DNA of 64,000 bases from Curtobacterium sp. MCLR17_036 (GTDB taxonomy: Bacteria; Actinomycetota; Actinomycetes; Actinomycetales; Microbacteriaceae): the NCBI RefSeq assembly GCF_003234445.2, contig NZ_CP126269.1, forward strand, positions 310,001-374,000. Reading direction: 5' to 3'. Below the pieces are notes generated by a model that had not been told where the DNA came from, ran no database searches, and saw nothing but the letters and a program-made list of their open reading frames with translations. Below, piece by piece: positions 9,182-16,812 of the stretch. The translations under genes and the position numbers were made by a program. Numbering within the stretch: position 1 is the stretch's first letter; each line of letters begins with the position of its first letter.

Positions 9182-9197
9182 ACTGGTCATGACCGGA
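9182..9197. promoter_or_regulatory. dre-like operator between IIB and IIC
   Basis: ACTGGTCATGACCGGA contains the palindrome GGTCATGACC and matches the ACTGGTC-N2-GACC layout of DasR sites. It lies in the 178-bp divergent region and could control both PTS transcripts. Confidence 0.6.
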
Positions 9198-9292
9198 CAG
9201 GACCGGGCCTGGCGACACCGCCGAGGTTACCTGCGCCGGCTGCGCGACTCAACTCACCCCGACAGCTCCACCCGATGACGAGAGGAACTCCG

Positions 9293-10561
9293 ATGAGCGC
9301 CACCACTGCCACGGACGTGCCGGAGAAGAAGAAGCCGAAGAAGCAGTCGAAGTTCTTCGCACAAGCCCAGCGGCTCGGCCGGAGCTTGCTCCTGCCGATC
9401 GCGGTCATGCCTGCCGCTGGCATCCTGAACCGCATCGGCCAGCCGGACCTGCTGGGCGCGATCCCCGGGTTCGAGACGGGCGCCGGGGTCATCTCGGCCG
9501 CCGGCCAGGCGATCTTCACGTGGCTCCCCTTGCTCTTCGCGGTCGGCATCGCGATCGGCTGGGCGAAGAAGTCCGACGGCACCACCGCGCTCGCTGCCGT
9601 CGTCGGCTACATGGTCATGTACCAGGTGTTCGCGGTCATGTCCCCGGTGGTGCTCGCCGGGGTCAAGGACTCGAGCGGCAACCAGGCCACCATCAACTTC
9701 GGTGTCCTCGGCGGCATCGTGATGGGTCTCGTCTCCGCCGTCATGTGGGAGCGGTTCCACCGGACGAAGATGCCCGACTTCCTCGGCTTCTTCTCGGGCC
9801 GCCGCCTCGTCCCGATCCTCACCGCGGCCGCGGGTCTCGTCATCGCCGTGCTGATGTCGTTCATCTACCGCTACTTCGACATCGCCCTCACCGCGGCAGG
9901 CCAGGCCGTGGCCGACAACGCCGTGCTCGGTGGCGGGGTCTTCGGGTTCGCGAACCGCATGCTCATCCCGGTCGGCCTGCACCAGCTGCTCAACTTCTTC
10001 CCGTGGTTCCAGCTCGGCAGCTTCACGAGCGCAGCCGGCGACGTCGTGCACGGCGACATCCCGCGCTTCCTCGCGGGCGACCCGACGGCCGGCATCTTCC
10101 AGACCGGGTTCTTCCCGATCATGATGTTCGCGCTGCCCGCCGGTGCCCTTGCGATCTGGCGCAACGCCAAGCCGCAGAACCGCAAGCTCGTCGGCGGCAT
10201 CATGATCTCCGCCGCGCTCACCTCGTTCGTCACGGGCATCACCGAGCCCCTCGAGTACTCGTTCATGTTCGTGGCGTTCCCGCTGTACATCATCCACGCG
10301 CTGCTCACCGGCACGTCGCTCGCCCTCGTGAACGCGCTCGGGATCCACGACGGCTTCTCGTTCTCGGCCGGTGCGATCGACTACGTGCTCAACTTCGGCA
10401 AGGCGGACGGGGCGATCTGGCTCATCCCGATCGGCCTCGGCTACGCGGTGGTCTACTACTTCCTGTTCAGCTTCGTGATCAAGAAGTGGAACCTCCGCAC
10501 GCCCGGGCGTGAAGAGGACACGATCGCCGAGAACACGATCGACGCGGCCACCAAGCCGTAG
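9293..10561 (+). CDS. PTS N-acetylglucosamine/glucose-type IIC permease
   Basis: A 422-residue membrane channel that imports and phosphorylates a hexose or amino sugar with the adjacent IIB and IIA. It has a Lys-rich N-terminus, then about ten hydrophobic segments. The conserved ITEPLEYSFMFVAFPLYIIHALLTG block near the end binds sugar in the glucose superfamily, and LLPIAVMPAAGILNRIG is the usual first segment. No IIB or IIA domain is fused. AGAGGA at 9281-9286 fixes the start at 9293 rather than 9275. The dre-like box and the GntR neighbour point to GlcNAc. Glucose is the main alternative. Confidence 0.9.
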   Translation: MSATTATDVPEKKKPKKQSKFFAQAQRLGRSLLLPIAVMPAAGILNRIGQPDLLGAIPGFETGAGVISAAGQAIFTWLPLLFAVGIAIGWAKKSDGTTALAAVVGYMVMYQVFAVMSPVVLAGVKDSSGNQATINFGVLGGIVMGLVSAVMWERFHRTKMPDFLGFFSGRRLVPILTAAAGLVIAVLMSFIYRYFDIALTAAGQAVADNAVLGGGVFGFANRMLIPVGLHQLLNFFPWFQLGSFTSAAGDVVHGDIPRFLAGDPTAGIFQTGFFPIMMFALPAGALAIWRNAKPQNRKLVGGIMISAALTSFVTGITEPLEYSFMFVAFPLYIIHALLTGTSLALVNALGIHDGFSFSAGAIDYVLNFGKADGAIWLIPIGLGYAVVYYFLFSFVIKKWNLRTPGREEDTIAENTIDAATKP

Positions 10562-10572
10562 ACGTCACCACC

Positions 10573-10631
10573 TGACGGACGGGCGCACCCCGCGTAACGG
10601 CAACGCGAAGCGTTGCGCGGGGTGCGCCGAC
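10573..10631 (+). terminator. GC-rich hairpin after the IIC gene
   Basis: GGGCGCACCCCGCG pairs with CGCGGGGTGCGCC about 20 nt downstream. It is a strong stem without a U run just beyond the IIC stop. Confidence 0.6.
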
Positions 10632-10660
10632 CGAGCCTGCGAGGGAGGGGTGCCAGCTGG

Positions 10661-10800
10661 CACCGGGCCTCCCGTCCGTCCGTACGCACGTTCCTTCCCA
10701 TCGCGCGTGGCGTAGGAAGCCGAATCGCGCGTAGGTGGCCAGAACTTCGGCCTCACCACGCGCGGAACTGCTCACCATGCGCGGAACAGCACCCGGCGCG
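10661..10800. repeat. dispersed intergenic repeat (CGCGCGGAACTGC family), copy A
   Basis: It shares a mosaic order with the array at 23.5-24.0 kb: CGGGCCTCCCGTCCG, CCCATCGCG, a TCGCGCGTAGGTGGC segment, then CACGCGCGGAACTGCTCACC followed by ATGCGCGGAAC. It fills the gap between the PTS and zinc genes. Confidence 0.65.
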
Positions 10801-10811
10801 CTGGGTTGGTT

Positions 10812-10841
10812 TTGACAATCGTTATCAGGAAGCAGTAGCGT
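10812..10841 (+). promoter_or_regulatory. znuA promoter with overlapping Zur box
   Basis: TTGACA (-35, 10812-10817) and TAGCGT (-10, 10836-10841) are 18 bp apart, with 7 nt from the -10 to the ATG at 10849 (leaderless). TGACAATCGTTATCA at 10813-10827 fits the actinobacterial Zur consensus and covers the -35, as needed for repression when zinc is plentiful. Confidence 0.85.
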
Positions 10842-10848
10842 CGGGGGC

Positions 10849-11763
10849 ATGCAGAAGCGCCTCCTCGCCCTCCCGCTCGTCGCCGGTGCCGCCGCACTCG
10901 CCCTGGCCGGGTGTGCGTCCCCCTCGACGTCCGGAGACGCCGGTGACGGCGACGGGAAGATCGCCGTCGTCGCCTCGACCAACGTCTACGGCTCGATCGT
11001 CGAGTCCATCGGCGGGGACCACGTGTCGGTCACGAGCATCCTCGACGACCCGTCGCAGGACCCGCACTCGTTCGAGTCGAGCGCCCGCACCCAGCTCGCC
11101 GTGTCGAAGGCCGACCTGCTCATCGAGAACGGTGGCGGCTACGACGACTTCATGACCACGCTCGCCGACGCCTCGGACACGAAGGCCGACACGATCAACG
11201 TCGTGGAGCTGTCCGGTCTCGACCAGGGTGGCGACGCGGAGTTCAACGAGCACGTGTTCTACAGCTACCCGACGATGGTGAAGCTCGTGGCCGACGTCAC
11301 GAAGCGCCTCTCCGCGCTCGACGACGGGGAGCAGGACACGTTCGAGCGGAACGCCGACGCGCTCACCACGAAGCTGCAGGACCTCGAGTCGCAGACGGCC
11401 GACCTCAAGAAGCAGTACGACGGCGACGCCGTGGCCTACACCGAGCCGGTGCCGGGGTACCTGTTCGACGCGATCGGCCTCGACAACGAGACGCCGGAGG
11501 ACTTCGCCGAGGCGATCGAGGAGGACGACGACGTCCCCCCAGCGGCGCTCCGCGACACCCTCGCACTGTTCACCTCGGGTGACGTCAAGCTGCTCGCCTA
11601 CAACGACCAGACGTCGAGCCCCGAGACCGAGCAGGTCAAGCAGGCGGCCGAGGACGCCGACGTCCCGGTGGTCGGTGTCACGGAAACGCTCCCCGAGGGG
11701 CAGGATTACATCTCGTGGCAGCAGGGGAACATCGACGCGGTGCAGGCGGCACTCCAGAAGTGA
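10849..11763 (+). CDS. znuA: zinc ABC transporter substrate-binding lipoprotein
   Basis: A 304-residue extracytoplasmic lipoprotein. The signal peptide ends at the lipobox LALAGC (Cys about 23). The ZnuA/TroA fold (Pfam ZinT_A/SBP_bac_9) follows from about 38, with KIAVVASTNVYGSIVESIGGD, DPHSFESSARTQL (metal His), NEHVFYSYPTM (metal His) and a C-terminal ITW-like DYISWQQGNI. No His-rich loop is present. It heads a four-gene operon with zur last, under a Zur box, so it is made when zinc is short. Manganese is unlikely in this context. Confidence 0.93.
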   Translation: MQKRLLALPLVAGAAALALAGCASPSTSGDAGDGDGKIAVVASTNVYGSIVESIGGDHVSVTSILDDPSQDPHSFESSARTQLAVSKADLLIENGGGYDDFMTTLADASDTKADTINVVELSGLDQGGDAEFNEHVFYSYPTMVKLVADVTKRLSALDDGEQDTFERNADALTTKLQDLESQTADLKKQYDGDAVAYTEPVPGYLFDAIGLDNETPEDFAEAIEEDDDVPPAALRDTLALFTSGDVKLLAYNDQTSSPETEQVKQAAEDADVPVVGVTETLPEGQDYISWQQGNIDAVQAALQK

Positions 11764-12653
11764 CGACCACGACCGCACCAGCGGAGACCGACGGCCCGGC
11801 GACCACCACGGTGGACGACCGGGCCACCGGCCGTCCGGTCCTGACGCTCCGCGACGCCGGGCTGTCGTACGGCGCGCGGCGGCTCTGGGACCACCTCGAC
11901 CTCGACGTCGCCCCGGGCGAGTTCGTGGCCGTGCTCGGCCCGAACGGTGCCGGCAAGACGTCGCTGCTCCGGACCGTGCTCGGGCAGCAGCGGCTGACGA
12001 GCGGCACGATGTCGTTCCTCGGCCAGCCGGTCGGCCGCGGTCACCGCCGCATCGGGTACATCCCGCAGCAGCGCCTGATGGAGTCCGGCACCCCGCTCCG
12101 CGCACGCGACATGGTGGCGCAGGGCGTGACCGGGCACCGCTGGGGCGTCCTGCCGGCGTCCCGGGCCGACCGCGCCCGCGTGGACCGGATCCTCGACGAG
12201 GTCGGTGCCACCGACTTCGCCGACGCGCCCGTCGCGGAGCTCTCCGGCGGCGAGCAGCAGCGCACCCGCGTCGGCCAGGCGATCGCCGCCGACCCGGCAC
12301 TGCTGCTGTGCGACGAACCGCTCATCTCGCTCGACCTGCGGCACCAGCGCGGCGTCACCGAGCTCATCGACCGCCAGCGCCGCCAGCAGGGCGCGGCCGT
12401 GCTGTTCGTCACGCACGACGTCAACCCGATCCTCGACGTCGTCGACCGCGTGCTCTACATCGCCGGCGGACGCTTCCGCATCGGCGCACCCGACGAGGTG
12501 CTGCGCGCCGACGTCCTGAGCGACCTGTACGGCACGCCCGTCGACGTCGTCCGCACGATGGGACGCATCGTCATCGTCGGTGCCAACGACGCGCACGACC
12601 ACCACTGCGACCCCGACCCGCACGCGCCGGCGTCGGACGAGGGACGGATCTGA
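11760..12653 (+). CDS. znuC: zinc ABC transporter ATP-binding protein
   Basis: A 297-residue ATPase. Walker A GPNGAGKTS, signature LSGGEQQR and Walker B LLLCDEP are intact, and the H-loop histidine is in VLFVTHDVNP. The GTG overlaps the znuA TGA (GTGA). The protein has an unusual Thr/Pro-rich N-terminal extension of about 30 residues and a C-terminal tail with a short His/Asp cluster (HDHHCDPDPH) that could bind zinc. It pairs with the permease that follows through a TGATG junction. Confidence 0.92.
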   Translation: MTTTTAPAETDGPATTTVDDRATGRPVLTLRDAGLSYGARRLWDHLDLDVAPGEFVAVLGPNGAGKTSLLRTVLGQQRLTSGTMSFLGQPVGRGHRRIGYIPQQRLMESGTPLRARDMVAQGVTGHRWGVLPASRADRARVDRILDEVGATDFADAPVAELSGGEQQRTRVGQAIAADPALLLCDEPLISLDLRHQRGVTELIDRQRRQQGAAVLFVTHDVNPILDVVDRVLYIAGGRFRIGAPDEVLRADVLSDLYGTPVDVVRTMGRIVIVGANDAHDHHCDPDPHAPASDEGRI

Positions 12654-13600
12654 TGGACCTGCTGTCGACCGTCTTCTCGTTCCAGGACTACGGCGAGCTG
12701 CTCGTGCTCGTGCAGAACTCGATCTGGGCGGGCGCGGTGCTCGGCATCGTCGGCGGGCTCATCGGGCCGTTCGTCGTCGCCCGCAACCTGCCGTTCGCCG
12801 TGCACGGCATCTCGGAGCTGTCCTTCGCCGGGGCGAGCGCATCGCTGCTGCTCGGCGTCAACGTCGTCTCCGGCTCGCTGGTCGGGTCGGTCGTCGCCGC
12901 GCTGCTCATCGGGCTGCTCGGCTCGCGGGCGCGCGACCGGAACTCGATCATCGCCGTGCTCATGCCCTTCGGGCTCGGCCTCGGGATCCTCTGCCTGGCG
13001 CTCTACAAGGGCCGGGCCGCGAACAAGTTCGGGCTGCTCACCGGGCAGATCGTCTCGGTGGACAACCCCCAGCTGACCTTCCTCGTCGTCGTCGCGGCGG
13101 TCGTCGTGGCGACCCTGCTCGTCATCTGGCGCCCGCTCATGTTCGCGTCGGTGGACCCTGACGTCGCCGCCGCCGCGGGCATCCCGGTGCGCACGCTGGC
13201 GATCGTCTTCATGCTCGTGCTCGGGCTCGCGACGGCGGTGTCCGTGCAGATCGTCGGCGCACTGCTCGTGCTCTCGCTCCTCGTCACCCCCGCGGCCGCG
13301 GCCCTGCGGCTCAGCTCGCACCCCGTCGTCGTCCCCGTGCTGTCGACGGTGTTCGCCGTGGTGTCGGTCGTCGGTGGCATCCTGCTCGCACTCGGGGGCG
13401 GGTTGCCGATCAGCCCCTACGTGACGACGATCTCGTTCGCGATCTGGGTCGTGTGCCGGATCGTCGGCGCGCGGCACGACCGCCGTGGGCGCGACCGCAC
13501 CGCCGGCCGTGACCGGCGTGGCGGGGGTGCGCCGGGCCTCCCGTCCGGGGTGAGCGGAACCGGAAGGTCAGCCGAAACGAAGGTGGGTGCGTCAGCATGA
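12653..13600 (+). CDS. znuB: zinc ABC transporter permease
   Basis: A 315-residue ABC-3 family permease with about eight membrane segments. LPFAVHGISELSFAGASASLLLG and VQIVGALLVLSLLVTPAAAALRLS are the typical family blocks, the latter carrying the cytoplasmic coupling region. The charged C-terminal 40 residues (Arg/Gly/Pro) look like a disordered tail. Translation is coupled on both sides: TGATG with znuC and ATGA with zur. Confidence 0.92.
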   Translation: MDLLSTVFSFQDYGELLVLVQNSIWAGAVLGIVGGLIGPFVVARNLPFAVHGISELSFAGASASLLLGVNVVSGSLVGSVVAALLIGLLGSRARDRNSIIAVLMPFGLGLGILCLALYKGRAANKFGLLTGQIVSVDNPQLTFLVVVAAVVVATLLVIWRPLMFASVDPDVAAAAGIPVRTLAIVFMLVLGLATAVSVQIVGALLVLSLLVTPAAAALRLSSHPVVVPVLSTVFAVVSVVGGILLALGGGLPISPYVTTISFAIWVVCRIVGARHDRRGRDRTAGRDRRGGGAPGLPSGVSGTGRSAETKVGASA

Positions 13601-14022
13601 ACGCCGTGCAGAAGGTCAAGCGGAACACGTGGCAGCGCGAAGCGGTGCGCGGCGCCCTCGACTCCACCGAGGGCTTCGTCAGCGCACAGGCGCTGCACCA
13701 GCACCTGCGGGACGAGGGCTCCACGATCGGCCTCGCGACCGTCTACCGTGCCCTGGCCGACCTGGCGACCGAGGGGGACGCCGACTCGCTCCAGCAGGAC
13801 GGCGAGTCGCTCTACCGGGCGTGCACCACCGACACCCACCACCACCACCTCATCTGCCGGAACTGCGGACGCACCGTCGAGATCGAGGCGGCCCCCGTCG
13901 AGCAGTGGGCGCAGGACGTCGCCGCCGCGAACGGGTTCACCAACGCCAGCCACGTCGTCGACGTCTTCGGCGAGTGCGCGGTGTGCACGGCGGCACGCAC
14001 GGCACCGGCCGGCGGCGAGTAA
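13597..14022 (+). CDS. zur: Fur-family zinc uptake regulator
   Basis: A 141-residue metalloregulator. The DNA-binding winged helix covers residues about 8-80 (FVSAQALHQHLRDEGSTIGLATVYRALADLA). The dimerisation domain carries HHHHLICRNCGRTVEIE and the second CxxC in GECAVCTA, together the structural Cys4 zinc site and regulatory His ligands of Zur. The znuABC-zur order and the Zur box before znuA identify it as Zur rather than Fur. Its TAA overlaps the -10 box of the next gene. Confidence 0.92.
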   Translation: MNAVQKVKRNTWQREAVRGALDSTEGFVSAQALHQHLRDEGSTIGLATVYRALADLATEGDADSLQQDGESLYRACTTDTHHHHLICRNCGRTVEIEAAPVEQWAQDVAAANGFTNASHVVDVFGECAVCTAARTAPAGGE

Positions 14023-14025
14023 CCT
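14020..14025 (+). promoter_or_regulatory. -10 box overlapping the zur stop codon
   Basis: TAACCT begins with the TAA of zur and is 7 nt from the ATG at 14033, which gives the hydrolase a leaderless transcript of its own. Confidence 0.5.
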
Positions 14026-14032
14026 CCGCGCC

Positions 14033-14716
14033 ATGCACGTCATCCTGGTCCCCGGGTTCTGGCTCGACGCGAGCGCGTGGGACGAGGTCGCCCCACTGCT
14101 GCTGCAGGCCGGCCACACGGTCGAGGCGGTCACCCGCGACGGCGACACCCTGGACGAGCAGGTCGCCTCGCTCGTGGCGCGGCTCGACGACGTCGCCAGC
14201 CCGGAGGAGCCGGTCGTGCTCGCCGGGCACTCCGGGGCGGGGCCGATCGCGTACATGGCCGCCGACCAGCGACCCTCGCTCGTCGCGCACCTGCTCTACG
14301 TCGACACGTTCCCCGGGCCGGCCGGGGGCTGCGTGAACGACGAGCTGCCCGTCGTCGACGGTGTCGTGCCGCTGCCGTCGTGGGACGTCTGGGAGCCGGC
14401 GACGCTGCGCGGGATGACCCCGGCCTTGCGCGAGGCCTTCGAGCACCGGGCGATCGCGGAGCCGGCGGCGGTGCCGTCGGACCGGTTCCACTACGCCGAC
14501 GCGGCCCGGCACACGATCCCGGCGACCGTCATCACGTGCGAGATCCCGGCGACCGAGCTCGCCACGATGGTGGCCGACCACCAGGTCTGGGCCGAGGAGC
14601 TCGTCGCGACCGAGGAGCTCGAGATCCTCGGGCTCGACACCGGGCACTGGCCGATGTTCTCGGCGCCGCACGAGCTCGGCGAGCTCATGGTGCGCGCCCT
14701 CGCCGCGCGGGGGTAG
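14033..14716 (+). CDS. alpha/beta hydrolase
   Basis: A 227-residue cytoplasmic hydrolase of the Abhydrolase_6 type. The oxyanion region is HVILVPGFWLDASAW, the nucleophile elbow is GHSGAG (usual GxSxG), and the catalytic histidine is probably in DTGHWPMFS near the C-terminus. The lid region is short. The substrate is unknown. It directly follows zur, but no zinc-related function can be seen and it has its own promoter-like box. Confidence 0.85.
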   Translation: MHVILVPGFWLDASAWDEVAPLLLQAGHTVEAVTRDGDTLDEQVASLVARLDDVASPEEPVVLAGHSGAGPIAYMAADQRPSLVAHLLYVDTFPGPAGGCVNDELPVVDGVVPLPSWDVWEPATLRGMTPALREAFEHRAIAEPAAVPSDRFHYADAARHTIPATVITCEIPATELATMVADHQVWAEELVATEELEILGLDTGHWPMFSAPHELGELMVRALAARG

Positions 14717-14879
14717 GGCGCGGCGAGGGCGCGCGGCGTGCGCGCCTGCGTCCGCCGCGGCGCCCGCGGCCGCCGCGGCCGCCCACGCGCGCCCGCGCCC
14801 GCTCGCCCGCGCCCGCCCGCGGCCGCCCGCGCCCGCCCGCGGCCGCCCGCGGCCGCCCGCGGCCGCCCGCGCCCGCTTG
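14717..14879. repeat. low-complexity CGCCCGCGGCCGC tract
   Basis: Nearly pure G/C with irregular tandem runs of CCGCCCGCGGCCGC and CGCGCCCGC. Reading frames stay open here only through composition. No gene is supported. Confidence 0.7.
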
Positions 14880-14930
14880 GTGAGCAGGAACGGTCGCCTC
14901 GCGCGCGCTCACTCGACCGTTTCTGCTCAC
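14880..14930. repeat. hairpin element, GTGAGCAGGAA family, copy 2
   Basis: GTGAGCAGGAACGGTCG and its near-complement flank a 17-nt loop, the same arm length and spacing as the copy at 6769-6821, with a different loop. Confidence 0.75.
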
Positions 14931-15358
14931 GATCGCGGAGCCGCGCTCGCGACCACGCGGCGGCGGCGCCCACACCCACGCGGCGGCGCTCCCGACCACG
15001 CGGCGGCCGCGCTCCCGCCCACACGGGGGCGGTGGCGGCGACCCCACGGCGGCGTGAGCGGTCCTGGCCAGCCGCGCCGCGCCTCCCGGCCCGGAGCCCC
15101 GGCTTGCGACACGCCCGGTGCTCGCGTAACGTTGCCCCCTGGTCCTCCGCGCTCGCGCGGTGCGACCCGTTGTTCCAAGCCCTCCGACCGTCGCGAACGC
15201 CGCGGTCGCGCGGTGCTCGTCCCCCTTCGACAGGGGTGCCGGGCCTGGGCGGTGCGCACAACCCCCTCGCGACGTCACCCCGGTGATCGAGCGCGTGTGC
15301 ACCAGGCAAGTGAACTTGGGTGCGGCCGTCCGGTCGCACGGTACCTCAGGAGGAAACC
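14931..15358 (+). promoter_or_regulatory. gene-free region with promoter and long leader of the ribosomal protein operon
   Basis: TTGCGA (15104-15109), a 17-bp spacer and TAACGT (15127-15132) form a good promoter. A start near 15139 would leave a leader of about 220 nt before the L28 ATG. The part before 15100 is low-complexity sequence with repeated CCACGCGGCGGC. I saw no Zur box in this stretch, and no gene. Confidence 0.55.
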
Positions 15359-15595
15359 ATGGCAGCAGTGTGCCAGGTGACCGGAGCCACCCCCGGCTTC
15401 GGACACAACATCTCGCACTCGCACCGCCGGACGAAGCGTCGCTTCGACCCGAACGTGCAGAAGAAGACGTACTACGTGCCCTCGCTTCGTCGTAACGTCA
15501 CGCTCACGCTCAGCGCGAAGGGCATCAAGGTGATCGACGCACGTGGCATCGAGTCCGTCGTCAAGGATCTCCTCGCCCGTGGGGAGAAGATCTGA
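15359..15595 (+). CDS. rpmB: 50S ribosomal protein L28, zinc-independent type
   Basis: A 78-residue L28 beginning [19 protein letters not shown]. It has a single cysteine, so no zinc ribbon, and closely resembles mycobacterial RpmB2, the form made under zinc limitation. A perfect AGGAGG (15348-15353) lies 5 nt before the ATG. It starts a three-gene operon with L33 and S14 (TGATG junction to L33). Whether the genome also holds zinc-binding paralogues cannot be seen here. Confidence 0.95.
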   Translation: MAAVCQVTGATPGFGHNISHSHRRTKRRFDPNVQKKTYYVPSLRRNVTLTLSAKGIKVIDARGIESVVKDLLARGEKI

Positions 15596-15765
15596 TGGCC
15601 AAAAAGGGTCAGGACATCCGTCCGATCATCAAGCTCCGCTCGACGGCGGGCACCGGGTTCACGTACGTGACCAAGAAGAACCGTCGGAACAACCCCGACC
15701 GTCTCGTGCTCAAGAAGTACGACCCGGTGATCCGCAAGCACGTCGACTTCCGTGAGGAGCGCTGA
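15595..15765 (+). CDS. rpmG: 50S ribosomal protein L33, zinc-independent type
   Basis: A 56-residue protein beginning [20 protein letters not shown] and ending VDFREER. It has no cysteine, so it lacks the CxxC pairs of the zinc-ribbon L33. [20 protein letters not shown] is the family core. Its ATG overlaps the L28 stop (TGATG), and S14 follows after 3 nt. Confidence 0.96.
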   Translation: MAKKGQDIRPIIKLRSTAGTGFTYVTKKNRRNNPDRLVLKKYDPVIRKHVDFREER

Positions 15766-15768
15766 GTC

Positions 15769-16074
15769 ATGGCGAAGAAGAGCAAGATCGCGAAGAACAA
15801 CCAGCGTGCCGAGGTCATCGCGCGCTACGCCGAGCGTCGTCTCGAGCTGAAGAAGGCCCTCGTGGACCCGAACGGCACCGACGAGTCGCGTGAGGCCGCC
15901 CGCGTCGGCCTGCAGAAGCTGCCCCGCGACGCGTCGCCGGTCCGCTACCGCAACCGCGACGCCATCGACGGCCGCCCCCGTGGCCACCTCGGTGAGTTCG
16001 GCATCAGCCGTGTCCGCTTCCGCGACATGGCCCACCGTGGCGAGCTGCCCGGCATCACGAAGAGCTCCTGGTAA
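15769..16074 (+). CDS. rpsN: 30S ribosomal protein S14, zinc-independent long type
   Basis: A 101-residue S14 of the long class without the CxxC-x12-CxxC zinc module. [13 protein letters not shown] at the start and [29 protein letters not shown] at the end match mycobacterial RpsN2. It is the third gene of rpmB-rpmG-rpsN, the gene set that Zur controls in several Actinobacteria, and here it lies 1.3 kb from znuABC-zur. Confidence 0.95.
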   Translation: MAKKSKIAKNNQRAEVIARYAERRLELKKALVDPNGTDESREAARVGLQKLPRDASPVRYRNRDAIDGRPRGHLGEFGISRVRFRDMAHRGELPGITKSSW

Positions 16075-16089
16075 GCAATCGCTTGTTGA

Positions 16090-16119
16090 ACGCCCCGTCA
16101 CCTCGGTGACGGGGCGTTC
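16090..16119 (+). terminator. terminator of the rpmB-rpmG-rpsN operon
   Basis: AACGCCCCGTCACC-TC-GGTGACGGGGCGTT is a perfect 14-bp stem 15 nt after the S14 stop, followed by TCGTCGT. Confidence 0.85.
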
Positions 16120-16348
16120 GTCGTGAGTGGGGTACAACGGCGCAACTCTGGTCACATCAGCCCCTCCGGACCCGCGACAACCCCGGAAATCCGGGCGAGT
16201 CGGAGGTGTTCGTCCGATGTGGCTGGTAGGTTCAACTCCGGTTCCGCCGGGCCCTCGGCCCACTGGCACCGTGGCACGGGGCAACCGCTCCGGGCGCCGG
16301 ACGGCTCGTCCGTCCGACCGATACTGCAAGAAGTCCGAGGAGGACATC

Positions 16349-16637
16349 CATGGCTGACAAGTCACTGAACCGCACCGAGCTCGTCGCTGCCGTCGCCGCC
16401 GAGTCCGGCCAGAGCCAGGCCACCGTCAACGGCGTCGTCGACGCGCTCTTCTCCGTCGTCTCGTCGTCCGTCGCCGACGGCACGAAGGTCACGATCCCCG
16501 GTTGGATCGCCTTCGAGAAGACGCACCGCGCCGCCCGCACCGGCCGCAACCCGCAGACGGGTGACGCCATCGAGATCGCCGCGAGCGACTCGGTCAAGGT
16601 CAGCGCCGGCTCGAAGCTCAAGGCTGCGGTCAAGTAG
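16349..16637 (+). CDS. HU-family DNA-binding protein
   Basis: A 95-residue histone-like protein that bends and compacts DNA. MADKSLNRTELVAAVAAESG and IPGWIAFEKTHRAARTGRNPQTGDAIEI (the beta-arm region, usual form RxGRNPxTGE) are clear. It lacks the long Lys/Ala-rich tail of mycobacterial HupB and ends soon after the HU fold (LKAAVK). GAGGAGGAC lies just before the ATG at 16350 (first base 16349 or 16350). The 230-bp region upstream has a possible -10 (TAGGTT near 16227) and no gene. Confidence 0.93.
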
Positions 16638-16654
16638 GACTCGTCCGCGCATCG

Positions 16655-16682
16655 GGAGGGACGGCTTCGGCCGTCCCTTCCG
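16655..16682 (+). terminator. hairpin after the HU gene
   Basis: GGGACGGC-TTCG-GCCGTCCC, a short stem closed by a UUCG tetraloop and followed by TTCCGTCGTT. Confidence 0.75.
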
Positions 16683-16800
16683 TCGTTCCCGGGGTCGGGT
16701 CGCGCAGGCCCGGCCCCGCGGGTGCATCCCGTCGGTCGGGAGGCCCGCCCCGCTCTCCACAGGTCGGCCCGCCCCGTTCGGCGGCCGGGTGGGCACCGCC

Positions 16801-16806
16801 TAGGCT
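16801..16806 (+). promoter_or_regulatory. -10 box of a leaderless copD/ctaG transcript
   Basis: TAGGCT, 6 nt before the GTG at 16813, with no ribosome site. Confidence 0.5.
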
Positions 16807-16812
16807 TGACGG

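Noticed and set aside
14717..15330. Open frames in the GC-rich region before the ribosomal proteins
   Set aside because: They consist of Arg/Pro/Ala repeats that come from CGCCCGCGGCCGC tracts. Several frames on both strands are open at once.
15040..15358. A Zur box before rpmB
   Set aside because: I looked for TGA-AAT-N-ATT-TCA-type palindromes in the leader and found none, so zinc control is not claimed from the DNA.
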